From Gammaproteobacteria bacterium (GTDB taxonomy: Bacteria > Pseudomonadota > Gammaproteobacteria > JACKNK01): a stretch of DNA of 64,000 nucleotides. A program made the position numbers and the translations under genes. Below are positions 1-8,574 of this stretch, in pieces. The DNA lies in NCBI GenBank assembly GCA_024234955.1, contig JACKNK010000001.1, positions 62,001 to 126,000 on the forward strand, read 5' to 3'. Each line of letters starts with the position of its first letter. Position 1 is the first letter of the stretch. The notes under the pieces are model-generated. The model was given only the letters and a program-made list of their open reading frames with translations, ran no database searches and was not told where the DNA came from.

Positions 1-123
1 CGGTCCGGCTCCCGACGCGACGCCAAACGCGAGCGCCATCGGCAGGGCGATGATGGCGGCGGTGACGCCGCCGAACAGGTCGCCGCGTACATGTTTGAAA
101 TGGATTTCATTGAAGACGCGCAT
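1..123 (-). CDS. SulP-family anion transporter, N-terminal fragment (cut by window edge)
   Basis: The minus strand reads 41 codons from an ATG at 123 to the window edge with no stop. The peptide contains GDLFGGVTAA followed by ALPMALAFGVASGAGP, the start of the first membrane segment of SulP sulfate/bicarbonate permeases. Only the N-terminus is visible, so the substrate cannot be judged, nor whether a C-terminal STAS domain follows. It lies downstream of hypE on the same strand, but the 157-bp gap holds a possible operator, so it probably has its own promoter. Confidence 0.75.
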   Translation of the reverse strand, partial: MRVFNEIHFKHVRGDLFGGVTAAIIALPMALAFGVASGAGP

Positions 124-189
124 TGCGTTGGCCTTCGAGTTGCAAATTCGATGGCGCAATGATGGTGAAGTGATTGCGTGATGAATAAG

Positions 190-213
190 CGATAGTTTCG
201 ATTCGACCTATCG
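190..213. promoter_or_regulatory. Inverted repeat upstream of sulP, possible LysR-type operator
   Basis: CGATAG at 190-195 and CTATCG at 208-213 form a perfect 6-bp inverted repeat with a 12-bp spacer, inside the otherwise empty 124-280 gap upstream of the SulP gene. ATAG/CTAT half-sites recall OxyR-like LysR regulators, but spacing and context are not decisive. No regulator gene lies next to it. Confidence 0.25.
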
Positions 214-280
214 ATATTCCTCAATGAATGAGGGCGCAGGGGGATGATAAGTCGCCGCGCGACCGCAAATCTGGTGTGAA

Positions 281-1312
281 TCAGCAGATGCGCGGGAGTT
301 GTTCGCCGACCAGCCGATCGACGATCCGTTCGCTGCCAAACACCGTTTTCATCAGTACCCGGCCTGCCGGGGACGGAATGACTTCACCGATGACATGGGC
401 CTCGTCGCCACAGGCATGGAGCGCAGAAAGGGTGGCCTGGACGTATTCGGCGGGGAGGATGGCGACCAGACGGCCTTCGTTGGCGAGATAAAGCGCATCC
501 AGGCCGAGGATCTCGCAGACGCCCCGCACCGTGTCCCGCACCGGGATGTCGCGTTCGTTCAGCCGAATGGCGACCTGAGCGCTTTCCGCGAATTCGTTGA
601 GTACCGTGGCGACGCCACCCCGGGTTGCATCGCGCAGGCAATGCACATCGGGGCAGGCGGCGCGCAACGCCTGAACCTGCCGGTTGAGCGGCTGGCAGTC
701 GCTCCGGAGTTCGACATCCAGGGCGAGATCGCCGCGTGCGTTGAGCACCGCCGCACCGTGATCGCCGAGCACGCCGTTGACGATCACGACATCGCCGACC
801 TGAGCGCGACTGGCGCGGATGTCGGCGTCGGCGGGAATCACGCCGATTCCGGCGGTGTTGATGAACAGCTTGTCCGCACCACCGCGCTGTACCACCTTGG
901 TGTCGCCGCTGACGATGGCGACTCCGGCCTTGGCGGCGGCCTGTTTCATACTGCCGAGAATGCGTTTGAGGAGACCGACCTCAAGGCCTTCCTCGATGAT
1001 CAGTCCGCAGGTCAGGTAACGCGGAATCGCACCGGACATCGCCAGGTCGTTGACGGTGCCGTTGATGGCCAGGGTGCCGATGTCGCCGCCCGGGAATTCG
1101 AGCGGATCGACCACGAAAGAGTCCGTGGTCATGGCGAGCCGGTCGCCAAGGGCCGTCAGTTCCCCCAGCGGGACCCGTGCCTGGTCTTCCAGCGGGGCCA
1201 GCAGTTCGTTGTCGAAGTAGGGAAGGATCAGACCTTCGACCAGGTCGCGCATGGCCTTGCCACCGGCACCGTGGGCGAGGGTGATGATCGGGTCGTTGAA
1301 TCGGATCGCCAT
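281..1312 (-). CDS. hypE: Hydrogenase maturation protein HypE
   Basis: 343 residues. HypE, with HypF, makes the cyanide ligands of the [NiFe] site: its C-terminal cysteine is carbamoylated and dehydrated to a thiocyanate. The protein ends in PRIC, the required terminal cysteine. The N-terminus has LAHGAGGKAMRDLV, typical of the AIR-synthase/PurM-like fold, and GDTKVV follows near residue 145. I chose the ATG at 1312, 11 codons inside the longest frame, because family members start a few residues before this motif. It is the last gene of the hyp cluster, 102 bp after hypD. HypF is not in this window. Confidence 0.95.
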   Translation of the reverse strand: MAIRFNDPIITLAHGAGGKAMRDLVEGLILPYFDNELLAPLEDQARVPLGELTALGDRLAMTTDSFVVDPLEFPGGDIGTLAINGTVNDLAMSGAIPRYLTCGLIIEEGLEVGLLKRILGSMKQAAAKAGVAIVSGDTKVVQRGGADKLFINTAGIGVIPADADIRASRAQVGDVVIVNGVLGDHGAAVLNARGDLALDVELRSDCQPLNRQVQALRAACPDVHCLRDATRGGVATVLNEFAESAQVAIRLNERDIPVRDTVRGVCEILGLDALYLANEGRLVAILPAEYVQATLSALHACGDEAHVIGEVIPSPAGRVLMKTVFGSERIVDRLVGEQLPRIC

Positions 1313-1414
1313 GTTTTGCGCTCTTAAATTATGTTTAATAAACAATGTGTTATCTATGTGTCTTTACAAATCACATTGCTTTTGAATTCGTTTGCATATG
1401 CGGGCGCGTTGCCG

Positions 1415-2563
1415 TCATTCGGTCGCATCGAAGCGCAGCGCATCCACGCGGGGGATGTGTTTGCCGTAGTTGTAATACGCCGCACAAGCCCCTTCGGAAG
1501 ACACCATCAGCGCACCCACCGGGGTCTGGGGTGTGCAGGCCTTGCCGAATACCTTGCACTCCCAAGGCTTGATGACGCCTTTGACGACCTCGCCGCATTG
1601 CGCGGATTTTGGGTCGGCGATTCGGACATTGGGCACATCGAAAATGCATTCAGCGTCGAATTGCGCGAACGCGGGGCGCATCTTCACGCCGGAATGATCG
1701 ATCGACCCGAGCCCGCGCCATTCGAAGAATTCACGCAGCTCGAACACCTTGTGGATGGCGGCGAGTCCTGCCGGATTGCCTTCCGGCGGGGCCACGCGGG
1801 TGTATTGGTTCGCCACCTCGCATCGGCTTTCGGCGAACTGATCGATCAACATGGACAGGGCCTGAAGGATGTCCAGCGGTTCGAATCCGGCGATCACGAT
1901 CGGCTTGTTGTAGTGCCCGGCGACGAACTGGAACGGTTGTTCGCCGACCACCATGCTGACGTGCCCGGGGGCGATGAAGCCGTCGATCTGCATCGCCGGG
2001 GAGTCCAGTACGGCCTTGATGGTCGGAACGGTGGTGATGTGATTGCAAAACAGGCTGAAGTTGCCAAGGCCTTCCTTTTCCGCTTGAAGCACGGTCAGCG
2101 CGGTGCTGGGCATGGTGGTTTCAAATCCCAGCGCGAAGAACACGACCCGCTTTTCAGGGTGTTGCCGGGCGAGCGCGAGCGCGTCCGTGGGCGAATACAC
2201 CATGCGGATGTCGGCCCCGTCGGCTTTGGCCTGAAGCAGACTCTGCCGGGAACCGGGTACGCGCATTGCATCGCCGAAAGTGGTGAAGATCACGTTCGGC
2301 TGGTGGGCGATGGCGATGGCGTCGTCGATGCGTCCCATTGGCAGCACACACACCGGGCAACCTGGGCCGTGAACCAGTTCGATGCCTTCGGGCAACAGTT
2401 CTTCGAGGCCGAATTTAAAGATTGTGTGGGTGTGGCCGCCGCAGAACTCCATGATCTGCAGCGTGCGCCGGCGATCGGCCATCACCTTTGGCAGGACTTC
2501 CCGGATGTGTGTGGCCAGGGCCTGGGCTTTGTCCGGATCGCGAAATTCGTCAACGAGTTTCAT
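1415..2563 (-). CDS. hypD: Hydrogenase maturation protein HypD
   Basis: 382 residues. HypD is the Fe-S scaffold that, with HypC, holds the Fe(CN)2CO group before insertion into the large subunit. Signature motifs are visible: CGGHTHTIFKFGLEELLP, GPGCPVC, and C-terminal cysteines expected to bind the [4Fe-4S] cluster. The ATG at 2563 (MKLVDEFRD) is preferred over an open extension of 47 codons that reads through the end of the SIS gene and looks non-coding. It starts 23 bp after the SIS gene stops, so it is almost certainly in the same transcript. Confidence 0.95.
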   Translation of the reverse strand: MKLVDEFRDPDKAQALATHIREVLPKVMADRRRTLQIMEFCGGHTHTIFKFGLEELLPEGIELVHGPGCPVCVLPMGRIDDAIAIAHQPNVIFTTFGDAMRVPGSRQSLLQAKADGADIRMVYSPTDALALARQHPEKRVVFFALGFETTMPSTALTVLQAEKEGLGNFSLFCNHITTVPTIKAVLDSPAMQIDGFIAPGHVSMVVGEQPFQFVAGHYNKPIVIAGFEPLDILQALSMLIDQFAESRCEVANQYTRVAPPEGNPAGLAAIHKVFELREFFEWRGLGSIDHSGVKMRPAFAQFDAECIFDVPNVRIADPKSAQCGEVVKGVIKPWECKVFGKACTPQTPVGALMVSSEGACAAYYNYGKHIPRVDALRFDATE

Positions 2564-2586
2564 GGTCGTTTGCGGTATGCCCGGGC

Positions 2587-3249
2587 TCACAAACCGCCGC
2601 GCGTATCCGCCAGCAGGGTGTGGGTCAGGTCCCAGAGGATGTGATAGCAGGCGACGTGGACTTCCTGGATGCGATGAATGCTGTCGGTTGGGACCACCAG
2701 ACAATGATCCAGCAAACCGCTGGCTTGCATCTCGCCGCCCTGCATGCCGGCAAAACCGATCGTGGTCAGGCCGATCTCACGAGCCGTGGCGAAGGCCGCC
2801 ATCAGGTTTTCGGAATTGCCGCTGGTGGAGAGTCCGATCAGGGCGTCGCCGGGGCGGGCGTGCGCGATCAGAGGGCGGACGTAGGTATTGCGGAAACCCA
2901 GGTCATTGCCGAGCGCGGTCAGCAGCGTGACATCCGCAGCGAGGTCGAAGGCGGGCAGGGAGGGGCGACCGGCGGTGACCGGATGCTGGAATTCGACCGC
3001 GACATGCGAGGCGTCGGCGTGCGATCCGCCATTTCCCATCGTGAACAGACGGCCTCCGTCGGCGAAGCTTCGCGCCAGTGCGCGGGCGACGGCGATCAGA
3101 TCTTCCGCCTGTTCGGCGAAGAAGCGCTGCTTTACCTCGACACTGTGCGCGGCCTTTTGCGCCACCGATTCGAGCAGGGCGGCGTGCTCGGAGGCGACGT
3201 TCTTCGGCCGTCCGTGCAGGAAGGGATAGAGCGATTCGAGCTCGCTCAC
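2587..3249 (-). CDS. SIS-domain phosphosugar isomerase-like protein (GmhA type) within the hyp operon
   Basis: 220 residues with a single SIS fold like GmhA/DiaA. GNGGSHADASH (about residue 72) is the sugar-phosphate-binding loop and GLSTSGNSEN (about residue 139) the second SIS motif. GmhA converts sedoheptulose 7-phosphate in LPS heptose synthesis, and the later heptose genes hldE and hldD are elsewhere in this window. Yet this gene overlaps hypC by 4 bp (ATGA) and sits directly before hypD, which points to a job linked to hydrogenase maturation or merely shared transcription. I cannot tell which, so no symbol is given. Confidence 0.8.
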   Translation of the reverse strand: MSELESLYPFLHGRPKNVASEHAALLESVAQKAAHSVEVKQRFFAEQAEDLIAVARALARSFADGGRLFTMGNGGSHADASHVAVEFQHPVTAGRPSLPAFDLAADVTLLTALGNDLGFRNTYVRPLIAHARPGDALIGLSTSGNSENLMAAFATAREIGLTTIGFAGMQGGEMQASGLLDHCLVVPTDSIHRIQEVHVACYHILWDLTHTLLADTRGGL

Positions 3250-3527
3250 GAGGTGGCGGTCTCGCGCATGGCATTGAGTTCCGGTTGGATTTCGCCAAGT
3301 TGATCGAGCAGGGCGAGCGTCTTCGCGGCTTCCTGCTCGTCGATGCGACTCATCGCGAAACCGACATGAACCAGTACCCAGATACCGATCAGGGCGGTGT
3401 CCGCTTCGTCCGGGCGGCGCACGCAGGCGATGTTGACGTCACGTTTGACGCCTGAGACATCGACCTTGGCGATGCCGTTGTCGGCGTCGATGATCGCGAC
3501 GATCTGGCCGGGAATGCCGAGACACAT
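3246..3527 (-). CDS. hypC: Hydrogenase maturation chaperone HypC
   Basis: 93 residues beginning MCLGIPGQI. The cysteine at position 2 binds the iron moiety carried with HypD and then delivers it to the hydrogenase large subunit. The beta-barrel body is recognisable (VDVSGVKRDVNIACV). It is followed by the SIS gene with a 4-bp overlap and preceded by hypB with a 2-bp gap. A second HypC-family gene lies at 41611-41841 beside the structural operon; this one is the general maturation copy by context. Confidence 0.93.
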   Translation of the reverse strand: MCLGIPGQIVAIIDADNGIAKVDVSGVKRDVNIACVRRPDEADTALIGIWVLVHVGFAMSRIDEQEAAKTLALLDQLGEIQPELNAMRETATS

Positions 3528-3529
3528 GG

Positions 3530-4411
3530 CTAACTTCCGACTTGTGCCTTGAGAATCGCCATCTGCGCCTCGAGCTGTGCGATGCGGGCATTGAGCATTG
3601 CGTTACGCTGATCGCGCAGCCATTCCAGCCACGGGTGCATGCCGTCACCGGTGCGTGCCGACAGCGCCAGGATATGGATACTCGGGTTGATCCGGCGCGC
3701 GTATTCGATACAGCGCTCGACATCGAAATCGACGTAGGGCAGCAGGTCGATCTTGTTCAGCAGCATCAGGTGAGCGCCCGCGAACATGTCCGGGTACTTG
3801 AGCGGTTTGTCGTCGCCTTCGGTGACCGAGAGGATCACCACGCGCATGGCTTCGCCGAGATCGAACGCAGCCGGACAGACCAGGTTGCCGACGTTCTCGA
3901 TGAACAGCAGGCCGTTTTCCTCGAGGTCCAGGTTGTCCAGCGCGTGACCGACCATGTGGGCGTCCAGGTGGCAGCCCTTGCCGGTGTTGATCTGGATCGC
4001 ACGCACCCCGGTTGCGCGGATGCGGTCGGCGTCGTGACTGGTCTGTTGATCGCCCTCGATGACGGCCATCGGCAGAGTGCCTTTCAACTGGTCCAGGGTG
4101 GCAGTGAGCAACGTCGTCTTGCCTGAGCCCGGACTGGAGACCAGGTTCAGCGCGAACTGCCCGTGCTTGATGAAGTGCATCCGATTGGCGTCGGCGTAGC
4201 GGTCGTTCTTGCCGAGGATGTCCTGCTCGATGCGGACCATGCGCGCCTGGCTCAGGCCCGGCGCATGGGCGTGTGCCGGTCCCTGTCCGAAATGGATGTG
4301 GTCGCCGTGGTCATGGACGTGATCCTGCGTGTGCTCATGGTCGTGAGAATGACCATGCTCTTGACCTTCGATATGGCCATCGCCTTCACCACAGCCGCAA
4401 ACGGTACACAT
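3530..4411 (-). CDS. hypB: Nickel insertion GTPase HypB
   Basis: 293 residues. HypB is the GTPase that, with HypA, delivers nickel to the large subunit. It begins MCTVCGCG, the high-affinity N-terminal nickel site. A histidine-rich stretch (about residues 19-45, with GHSHDHEH and HDHGDHIH) may store nickel. The G domain shows SSPGSGKTTLL (P-loop) and NKIDLLPYV. Two adjacent ATGs exist (4414 and 4411). The second sits 7 bp after GGAGG and gives the conserved N-terminus. The gene overlaps the hypA stop codon, so translation is probably coupled. Confidence 0.95.
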   Translation of the reverse strand: MCTVCGCGEGDGHIEGQEHGHSHDHEHTQDHVHDHGDHIHFGQGPAHAHAPGLSQARMVRIEQDILGKNDRYADANRMHFIKHGQFALNLVSSPGSGKTTLLTATLDQLKGTLPMAVIEGDQQTSHDADRIRATGVRAIQINTGKGCHLDAHMVGHALDNLDLEENGLLFIENVGNLVCPAAFDLGEAMRVVILSVTEGDDKPLKYPDMFAGAHLMLLNKIDLLPYVDFDVERCIEYARRINPSIHILALSARTGDGMHPWLEWLRDQRNAMLNARIAQLEAQMAILKAQVGS

Positions 4412-4752
4412 CATTCCACCTCCAGTTCCCGGACTCGCAACGCATCGCCGCCGGTGATCTGCAACTGAAACCCGCCGCATTCCGGGCAGGCATCGAATCG
4501 TTGTACTACCGCGACGGTCTTTGCACAGTTCAAACACCAAGCTTGACCTTCAGTCTGGACTATTTCCAGGCGCGCACCGTCCGCCAGGCTGCCTTTGGTC
4601 ACGGCATCGAAGCAAAAACGCATGGCTTCGGGTTCGGCGCCGGAAAGCACACCGATTTCCAGCCAAACCGTTTTGACCCGCGCAAAGCCTTGACGTCGGG
4701 CTTCGCTATTCAGGATTTCAACCACGCTCTCGCATAAGGACATCTCATGCAT
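4411..4752 (-). CDS. hypA: Nickel metallochaperone HypA
   Basis: 113 residues starting MHEMSLCES. His2 is the nickel ligand, so the ATG at 4752 is chosen over one six codons upstream. The zinc-binding loop has two Cys pairs, CLNC and CPEC. HypA hands nickel to the hydrogenase large subunit together with HypB. The gene overlaps the end of the HupK-like gene by 8 bp. Confidence 0.94.
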   Translation of the reverse strand: MHEMSLCESVVEILNSEARRQGFARVKTVWLEIGVLSGAEPEAMRFCFDAVTKGSLADGARLEIVQTEGQAWCLNCAKTVAVVQRFDACPECGGFQLQITGGDALRVRELEVE

Positions 4753-5833
4753 CGGTGGCGTCTCCGACAAATTCGACGCGGTAGGCGACGCAGGGGTCGA
4801 TGGCGGTGACCAGGGCGCGGGTTTGGCGCATCAAGGTGTCCGGATCGGTGTCATCCAGGGCCGCCAGGCTTTGACTGAGCACCCCGCGCGGATGGAAGTT
4901 CCATTCGGTGGGCGCGACGATCTGATAGCGGGTGACACGTCCGTTGCGTTGTTCCACGCGATGGATCAGAGTGCCGCGCGCCGCTTCAACCGTCGCGATG
5001 CCATGTCCCGGTTTTGGGCACCAGGCCATATGTGAAAGCGTGAATTCGTCGTTGAGCAAAGACGCCAGTTCGTGCAACCGCGCATGCCAGCGCTCGGGCA
5101 ATCCGACTGTCGAGTCGCCGGGGGAGCCACGACCGGCTCGACGTGCCAGCGGCCCGGTTTCGCAGCATTGCGCGTTCAGCGTCGGTTCCGCCGCGAACTG
5201 CCCGTGCGGATCGTCGCGCAGGCACGCGTTCCAGGTCGCCAGATCGACATTTGGCAAAGGGTGCGTCGGTGCGCGTCCCAGCGATTGCCATCCCAGCGCC
5301 CCGATACGATCTTCGATAGCGGCAATCGTTGCGCTGCCAAAAACGTGTTCGGTGGCGATCTTGCGCAGCGACTCCAGCGGGGATGTCGGGATGGTCGCTA
5401 AGGTGCCCGCCAGGGTGAACGCACCGGGCAAGGTTTCCCTGAGCGCACGATCGATTCCCATTACCGTGGCCACCGGTGCCGGGTCGCTTGGCAATCCGAG
5501 GGCGTTTGGCCAATCGATCAGGATGCGCCAGATATGCTCGCGTATCGCTTCGACGCGCAAAAGCAGGCTGCGTGCTGCGACCGTTCGAGGGTCGGGGGTC
5601 AAATCCCCCGCCATTTCGCAGGCGCTCAGCGTGGCGACGGCCTGGGCACCGCCACAGACGTTGTACAGGCGTGGCAGGGCATCGACGGTATCGGCGAGAC
5701 TTCGACCGACGAACACCTTTGCTGCGGTGACCGGTCGTAACGACCGAACCGTGAATCGGCGTTCCAGCGGTTGTGCCGGATCAATGCGGATCAGGACTTC
5801 CCCGGCGGGATTGGCGGCCTGTTGTGGCGTCAT
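4745..5833 (-). CDS. HupK/HoxV-like hydrogenase assembly protein (large-subunit paralogue)
   Basis: About 362 residues. It resembles a degenerate [NiFe] large subunit: the C-terminus has DPCVAYRVEF where true large subunits have DPCxxCxxH, so only one of the two C-terminal metal-ligand cysteines remains and there is no cleavable tail. This is the hallmark of HupK/HoxV, thought to act as a scaffold during assembly of membrane-bound hydrogenase. Position directly before hypA supports this. The start is uncertain: the first ATG is at 5833 with no clear ribosome binding site, and a TTG lies three codons upstream. Confidence 0.8.
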   Translation of the reverse strand: MTPQQAANPAGEVLIRIDPAQPLERRFTVRSLRPVTAAKVFVGRSLADTVDALPRLYNVCGGAQAVATLSACEMAGDLTPDPRTVAARSLLLRVEAIREHIWRILIDWPNALGLPSDPAPVATVMGIDRALRETLPGAFTLAGTLATIPTSPLESLRKIATEHVFGSATIAAIEDRIGALGWQSLGRAPTHPLPNVDLATWNACLRDDPHGQFAAEPTLNAQCCETGPLARRAGRGSPGDSTVGLPERWHARLHELASLLNDEFTLSHMAWCPKPGHGIATVEAARGTLIHRVEQRNGRVTRYQIVAPTEWNFHPRGVLSQSLAALDDTDPDTLMRQTRALVTAIDPCVAYRVEFVGDATDA

Positions 5834-5895
5834 GGATCGCAACTATGCGATGTGTTCGCGCCTGCGACGATGACGATGGTCAAGCGAGACGCGGC

Positions 5896-6330
5896 TCAGC
5901 ATTGCTCCCACGGCAGGCCGTGATGACGCCAGCCGCCGACGGTGCTGCGGTGGTGCTGTTCGTCGAGTTCGCCCTCGAAGCCTTCATCGACGTGATAGAT
6001 CTCCCGCATCCCGGATTCGATCAGCACGCGCCCCGCATCGAGCGAGCGCTTCCCGGAGCGGCAGATCAGAACCACCGGCGCGCAGCCTTTCTCGTTGGCG
6101 CAATACGCGCCGCCGAGCATCAGCTTGCGCACCTCCGTGGCGAAATGCGGGTTGACCTCCCAGTCCGGTTCATCGATCCAGGCGACATGCACCGCGCCCT
6201 TGGGGTGACCGACGAACAGGAATTCCATGCTGGAGCGGATATCGACCAGTACCGCACGCGGTTCATCCTGAATGAGTTGCCATGCGGCCTTGGGTGCGAG
6301 CGGTTTGGGATCGGATTCGCGGTGCGCCAT
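5896..6330 (-). CDS. Rhodanese-like sulfurtransferase
   Basis: 144 residues, a single rhodanese domain with the active-site loop CRSGKRS (catalytic Cys about residue 90) and the CH2A-like VLVDIRSSMEF. No signal peptide, so probably cytoplasmic. It lies 29 bp after the DUF1015 gene and 62 bp before the HupK-like gene on the same strand. It may be the second gene of the hyp transcript, but a link to hydrogenase maturation is only positional. The His- and Trp-rich C-terminus (GGWRHHGLPW) is common in rhodaneses of sulfur oxidisers. Confidence 0.88.
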   Translation of the reverse strand: MAHRESDPKPLAPKAAWQLIQDEPRAVLVDIRSSMEFLFVGHPKGAVHVAWIDEPDWEVNPHFATEVRKLMLGGAYCANEKGCAPVVLICRSGKRSLDAGRVLIESGMREIYHVDEGFEGELDEQHHRSTVGGWRHHGLPWEQC

Positions 6331-6359
6331 GACAGACCTCGTGGGCGTACGGGTGGAAG

Positions 6360-7604
6360 TCAGTCCAGCATATGCGACAGCAGGCCATCGGCCAGTTTGG
6401 GCTCGAACCAGGTGGACTTGGGCGGCATGACTTCGTTGGCATCGGCCACCGCCATCAGGGCTTCCATGCTGGTCGGGTAGAGCGCAAATGCGACCGCCAT
6501 CGCCCCGGAATCGACGCGCTTCTCCAGTTCCTTGAGGCCGCGAATGCCGCCGACGAAATCGATCCGCTTGTCGCGGCGGGGGTCCTCGATGGCGAGGATC
6601 GGATCGATCAGGTTGTCCTGCAGCAGGCTGACGTCCAGGCGGGCGACCGGATCGTCACTGGGGATGTGCTCGGCATGCAGGGTGAGGCGATACCAGCGAC
6701 CGTCCAGGTACATGCCGAACTCGGCGTGACCGCTGGGTTTGCAGGCGGAATCAACCAGTTCAACGTCGAAGCGCTCGGCGACGCGGGCAAGGAAGGTTTC
6801 GGCATCCAGGCCATGCAGGTCGGTGATCACGCGGTTGTAATCGAGAATCTTCATTTCGTGATGCGGGAAGACCACGGAGAGGAAATACGCGGAACTCTCA
6901 TTCCCGGAATGGCATTCCTCGCTGTCCGAGCAGGTCGCGTGATAGACCCGTGACGCGGCAGCGGAACGATGGTGGCCGTCCGCGATGTAGATGGCATTCA
7001 TCGCGTCGAAACCGGTGGTGATGGTGGCGATGGCCTCGGCGTCACGAAGCACCCAGATCTGGTGGCGTACGCCATCGTCGGCGGTCACGTCATATTCGGG
7101 AATGCCTTCGGCGGTGCGCGCGAGCACGGCGTCGATGGTCGGTGCCTCGGGGTAGACCAGGAATACCGGGCCGGTCTGTGCCTGCAGGGCTTCGATCTGG
7201 CGAACCCGGTCGTCTTCCTTTACTGGGCGGGTGAACTCGTGTTTTCGGATGCGGTTGATGTCGTAATCCGGGACCGACGCGACCGCGACCAGTCCGGTTT
7301 GAACATGCGTGCCCATGGTCAGGCGGTAGACGTAGTAGTAGGCCTCCGGGTCGCGGGTGAGGACGCCGGCATCGATCATGCGCGCCAGATTTTCCGCGCC
7401 CTTGGCATAGACCGAAGGGTCGTAAGGGTCGGTGCCTTCCGGCAGGTCGATCTCCGGACGGGAAATATGCAGAAAGCTCCACGGGCGACCGTCCGCGCGC
7501 TGCCTCGCTTCCTCAACGTTCAATACGTCATAAGGGGGTGCGACCACATCGGTGGCATGTTCCGGGGTGGGGCGCAGGGCGGCAAACGGGCGAATCAGGG
7601 ACAT
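6360..7604 (-). CDS. DUF1015 family protein
   Basis: 414 residues. The N-terminus MSLIRPFAALRP...VVAPPYDVL and the central IADGHHRSAAA are signatures of the DUF1015 family, which is related to free-serine-kinase (SerK/SbnI-like) proteins. The substrate here is unknown. It is the first gene of the minus-strand hyp cluster, divergent from fdxA; the promoter for the whole cluster would lie in 7605-7774. A nearby rhodanese and hydrogenase genes give no direct functional clue. Confidence 0.85.
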   Translation of the reverse strand: MSLIRPFAALRPTPEHATDVVAPPYDVLNVEEARQRADGRPWSFLHISRPEIDLPEGTDPYDPSVYAKGAENLARMIDAGVLTRDPEAYYYVYRLTMGTHVQTGLVAVASVPDYDINRIRKHEFTRPVKEDDRVRQIEALQAQTGPVFLVYPEAPTIDAVLARTAEGIPEYDVTADDGVRHQIWVLRDAEAIATITTGFDAMNAIYIADGHHRSAAASRVYHATCSDSEECHSGNESSAYFLSVVFPHHEMKILDYNRVITDLHGLDAETFLARVAERFDVELVDSACKPSGHAEFGMYLDGRWYRLTLHAEHIPSDDPVARLDVSLLQDNLIDPILAIEDPRRDKRIDFVGGIRGLKELEKRVDSGAMAVAFALYPTSMEALMAVADANEVMPPKSTWFEPKLADGLLSHMLD

Positions 7605-7774
7605 GGAATTTCCTTGGCGGTTTGTCGAGGTGGAAGGTCGCGATGATTGTAACGTTCCGCACTTTGCTGAGCGATGAGCACGACGGGTAGTGATGCGGTT
7701 GCGCGCTGGGCAATCCGGAAACGCTGCGGTAACCTACGCGCCCTCATGAGACTGCCTGATCTGGGAAGCGCAAA

Positions 7775-8098
7775 ATGACCTTCGTCGTTACCGAAAACTG
7801 CATCAAGTGCAAATACACCGACTGTGTCGAAGTCTGCCCGGTGGATTGTTTCCACGAAGGTCCGAACTTCCTGGTCATCGATCCTGAAGAATGCATCGAT
7901 TGCGCGGTCTGCGAGCCTGAATGTCCGGCGGAGGCGATCTTTGCCGAGGACGATATTCCGGCGGGGCAGGAAGATTATCTGGAGATCAATGCGGATCTGT
8001 CGCTGACCTGGCCGGTGATTACGGTTCGCAAGGACCCGCCGGGCGATGCGGATGAATGGAACGGCAAGAGCGGCAAGCTCGACATGCTCGAACGCTGA
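7775..8098 (+). CDS. fdxA: Seven-iron ferredoxin FdxA
   Basis: 107 residues. Two clusters are visible: the N-terminal CIKCKYTDCVEVCPVDC pattern, with the irregular spacing of a [3Fe-4S]/[4Fe-4S] ferredoxin, and CIDCAVCEPECP. The C-terminal extension (about residues 60-107) is typical of the Azotobacter FdI-like family. It is a low-potential electron carrier in the cytoplasm. It is transcribed alone, divergent from the DUF1015 gene, and followed by a strong terminator. Confidence 0.93.
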   Translation: MTFVVTENCIKCKYTDCVEVCPVDCFHEGPNFLVIDPEECIDCAVCEPECPAEAIFAEDDIPAGQEDYLEINADLSLTWPVITVRKDPPGDADEWNGKSGKLDMLER

Positions 8099-8151
8099 GT
8101 CGAGCCGGCTTGGTTTCGGATCGCTATTGAGTCCGAAAACCACGCATAAAA

Positions 8152-8176
8152 AAAGCGGCGCCCTGAGCGCCGCTTT
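8152..8176 (+). terminator. Rho-independent terminator after fdxA
   Basis: AAAGCGGCGC and GCGCCGCTTT form a 10-bp stem around CCTGA, 53 bp past the fdxA stop. An A-run precedes the stem and a short T-run follows. Confidence 0.85.
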
Positions 8177-8574
8177 GCGGTTTATGAGTCCATCTCCCGG
8201 CGAGTTCCTGTGCAGTGTCCTTATCCAGTTGTCCTTCGGATATGCATGGAATTTAGAATTGTTGCTGGGCGGACGTTTCCATCGCTACGGTGTTCCTCAC
8301 GCCCTGAACCGAGCGTTCACCAATTGTTAAAGAATCACAACGCACGGATACGATAATTACCTGTCGTATTCGATGAAATGCGATGAATGATGCGAAATTA
8401 ATGGCCAGATCGTTGATCCGAAGCAAGTTCCTGGCAGGCCTTGAATTCGGTTACCTGACCCTTATATCGCTCGGCTTGGTGCGTTCATTTCACCCATCCC
8501 GCTGAGCGTGCAGAACTAACTCAGCGGTACCTTCGCGAACGCGCTCATCTCCCGTTCTATCTGGATGCATCGCC
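8177..8574. other. Intergenic stretch with no supported gene
   Basis: I see no convincing reading frame here. The stretch ends in the upstream region of the thioredoxin-TPR gene and holds only a candidate promoter (8441-8468). The AT-rich centre (8321-8400) shows no clear repeat or RNA structure. Confidence 0.5.
8441..8468 (+). promoter_or_regulatory. Candidate sigma-70 promoter for the thioredoxin-TPR gene
   Basis: TTGAAT (8441-8446) and TATATC (8463-8468) are separated by 16 bp and lie about 106 bp before the start codon. Pattern match only. Confidence 0.35.

Noticed and set aside
299..2644. Long plus-strand frames opposite hypE and hypD
   Set aside because: They mirror confidently identified minus-strand genes and have no family features of their own.
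8046..8330. A plus-strand frame of 94 codons overlapping the end of fdxA
   Set aside because: It crosses the fdxA terminator and has no family features or ribosome binding site.
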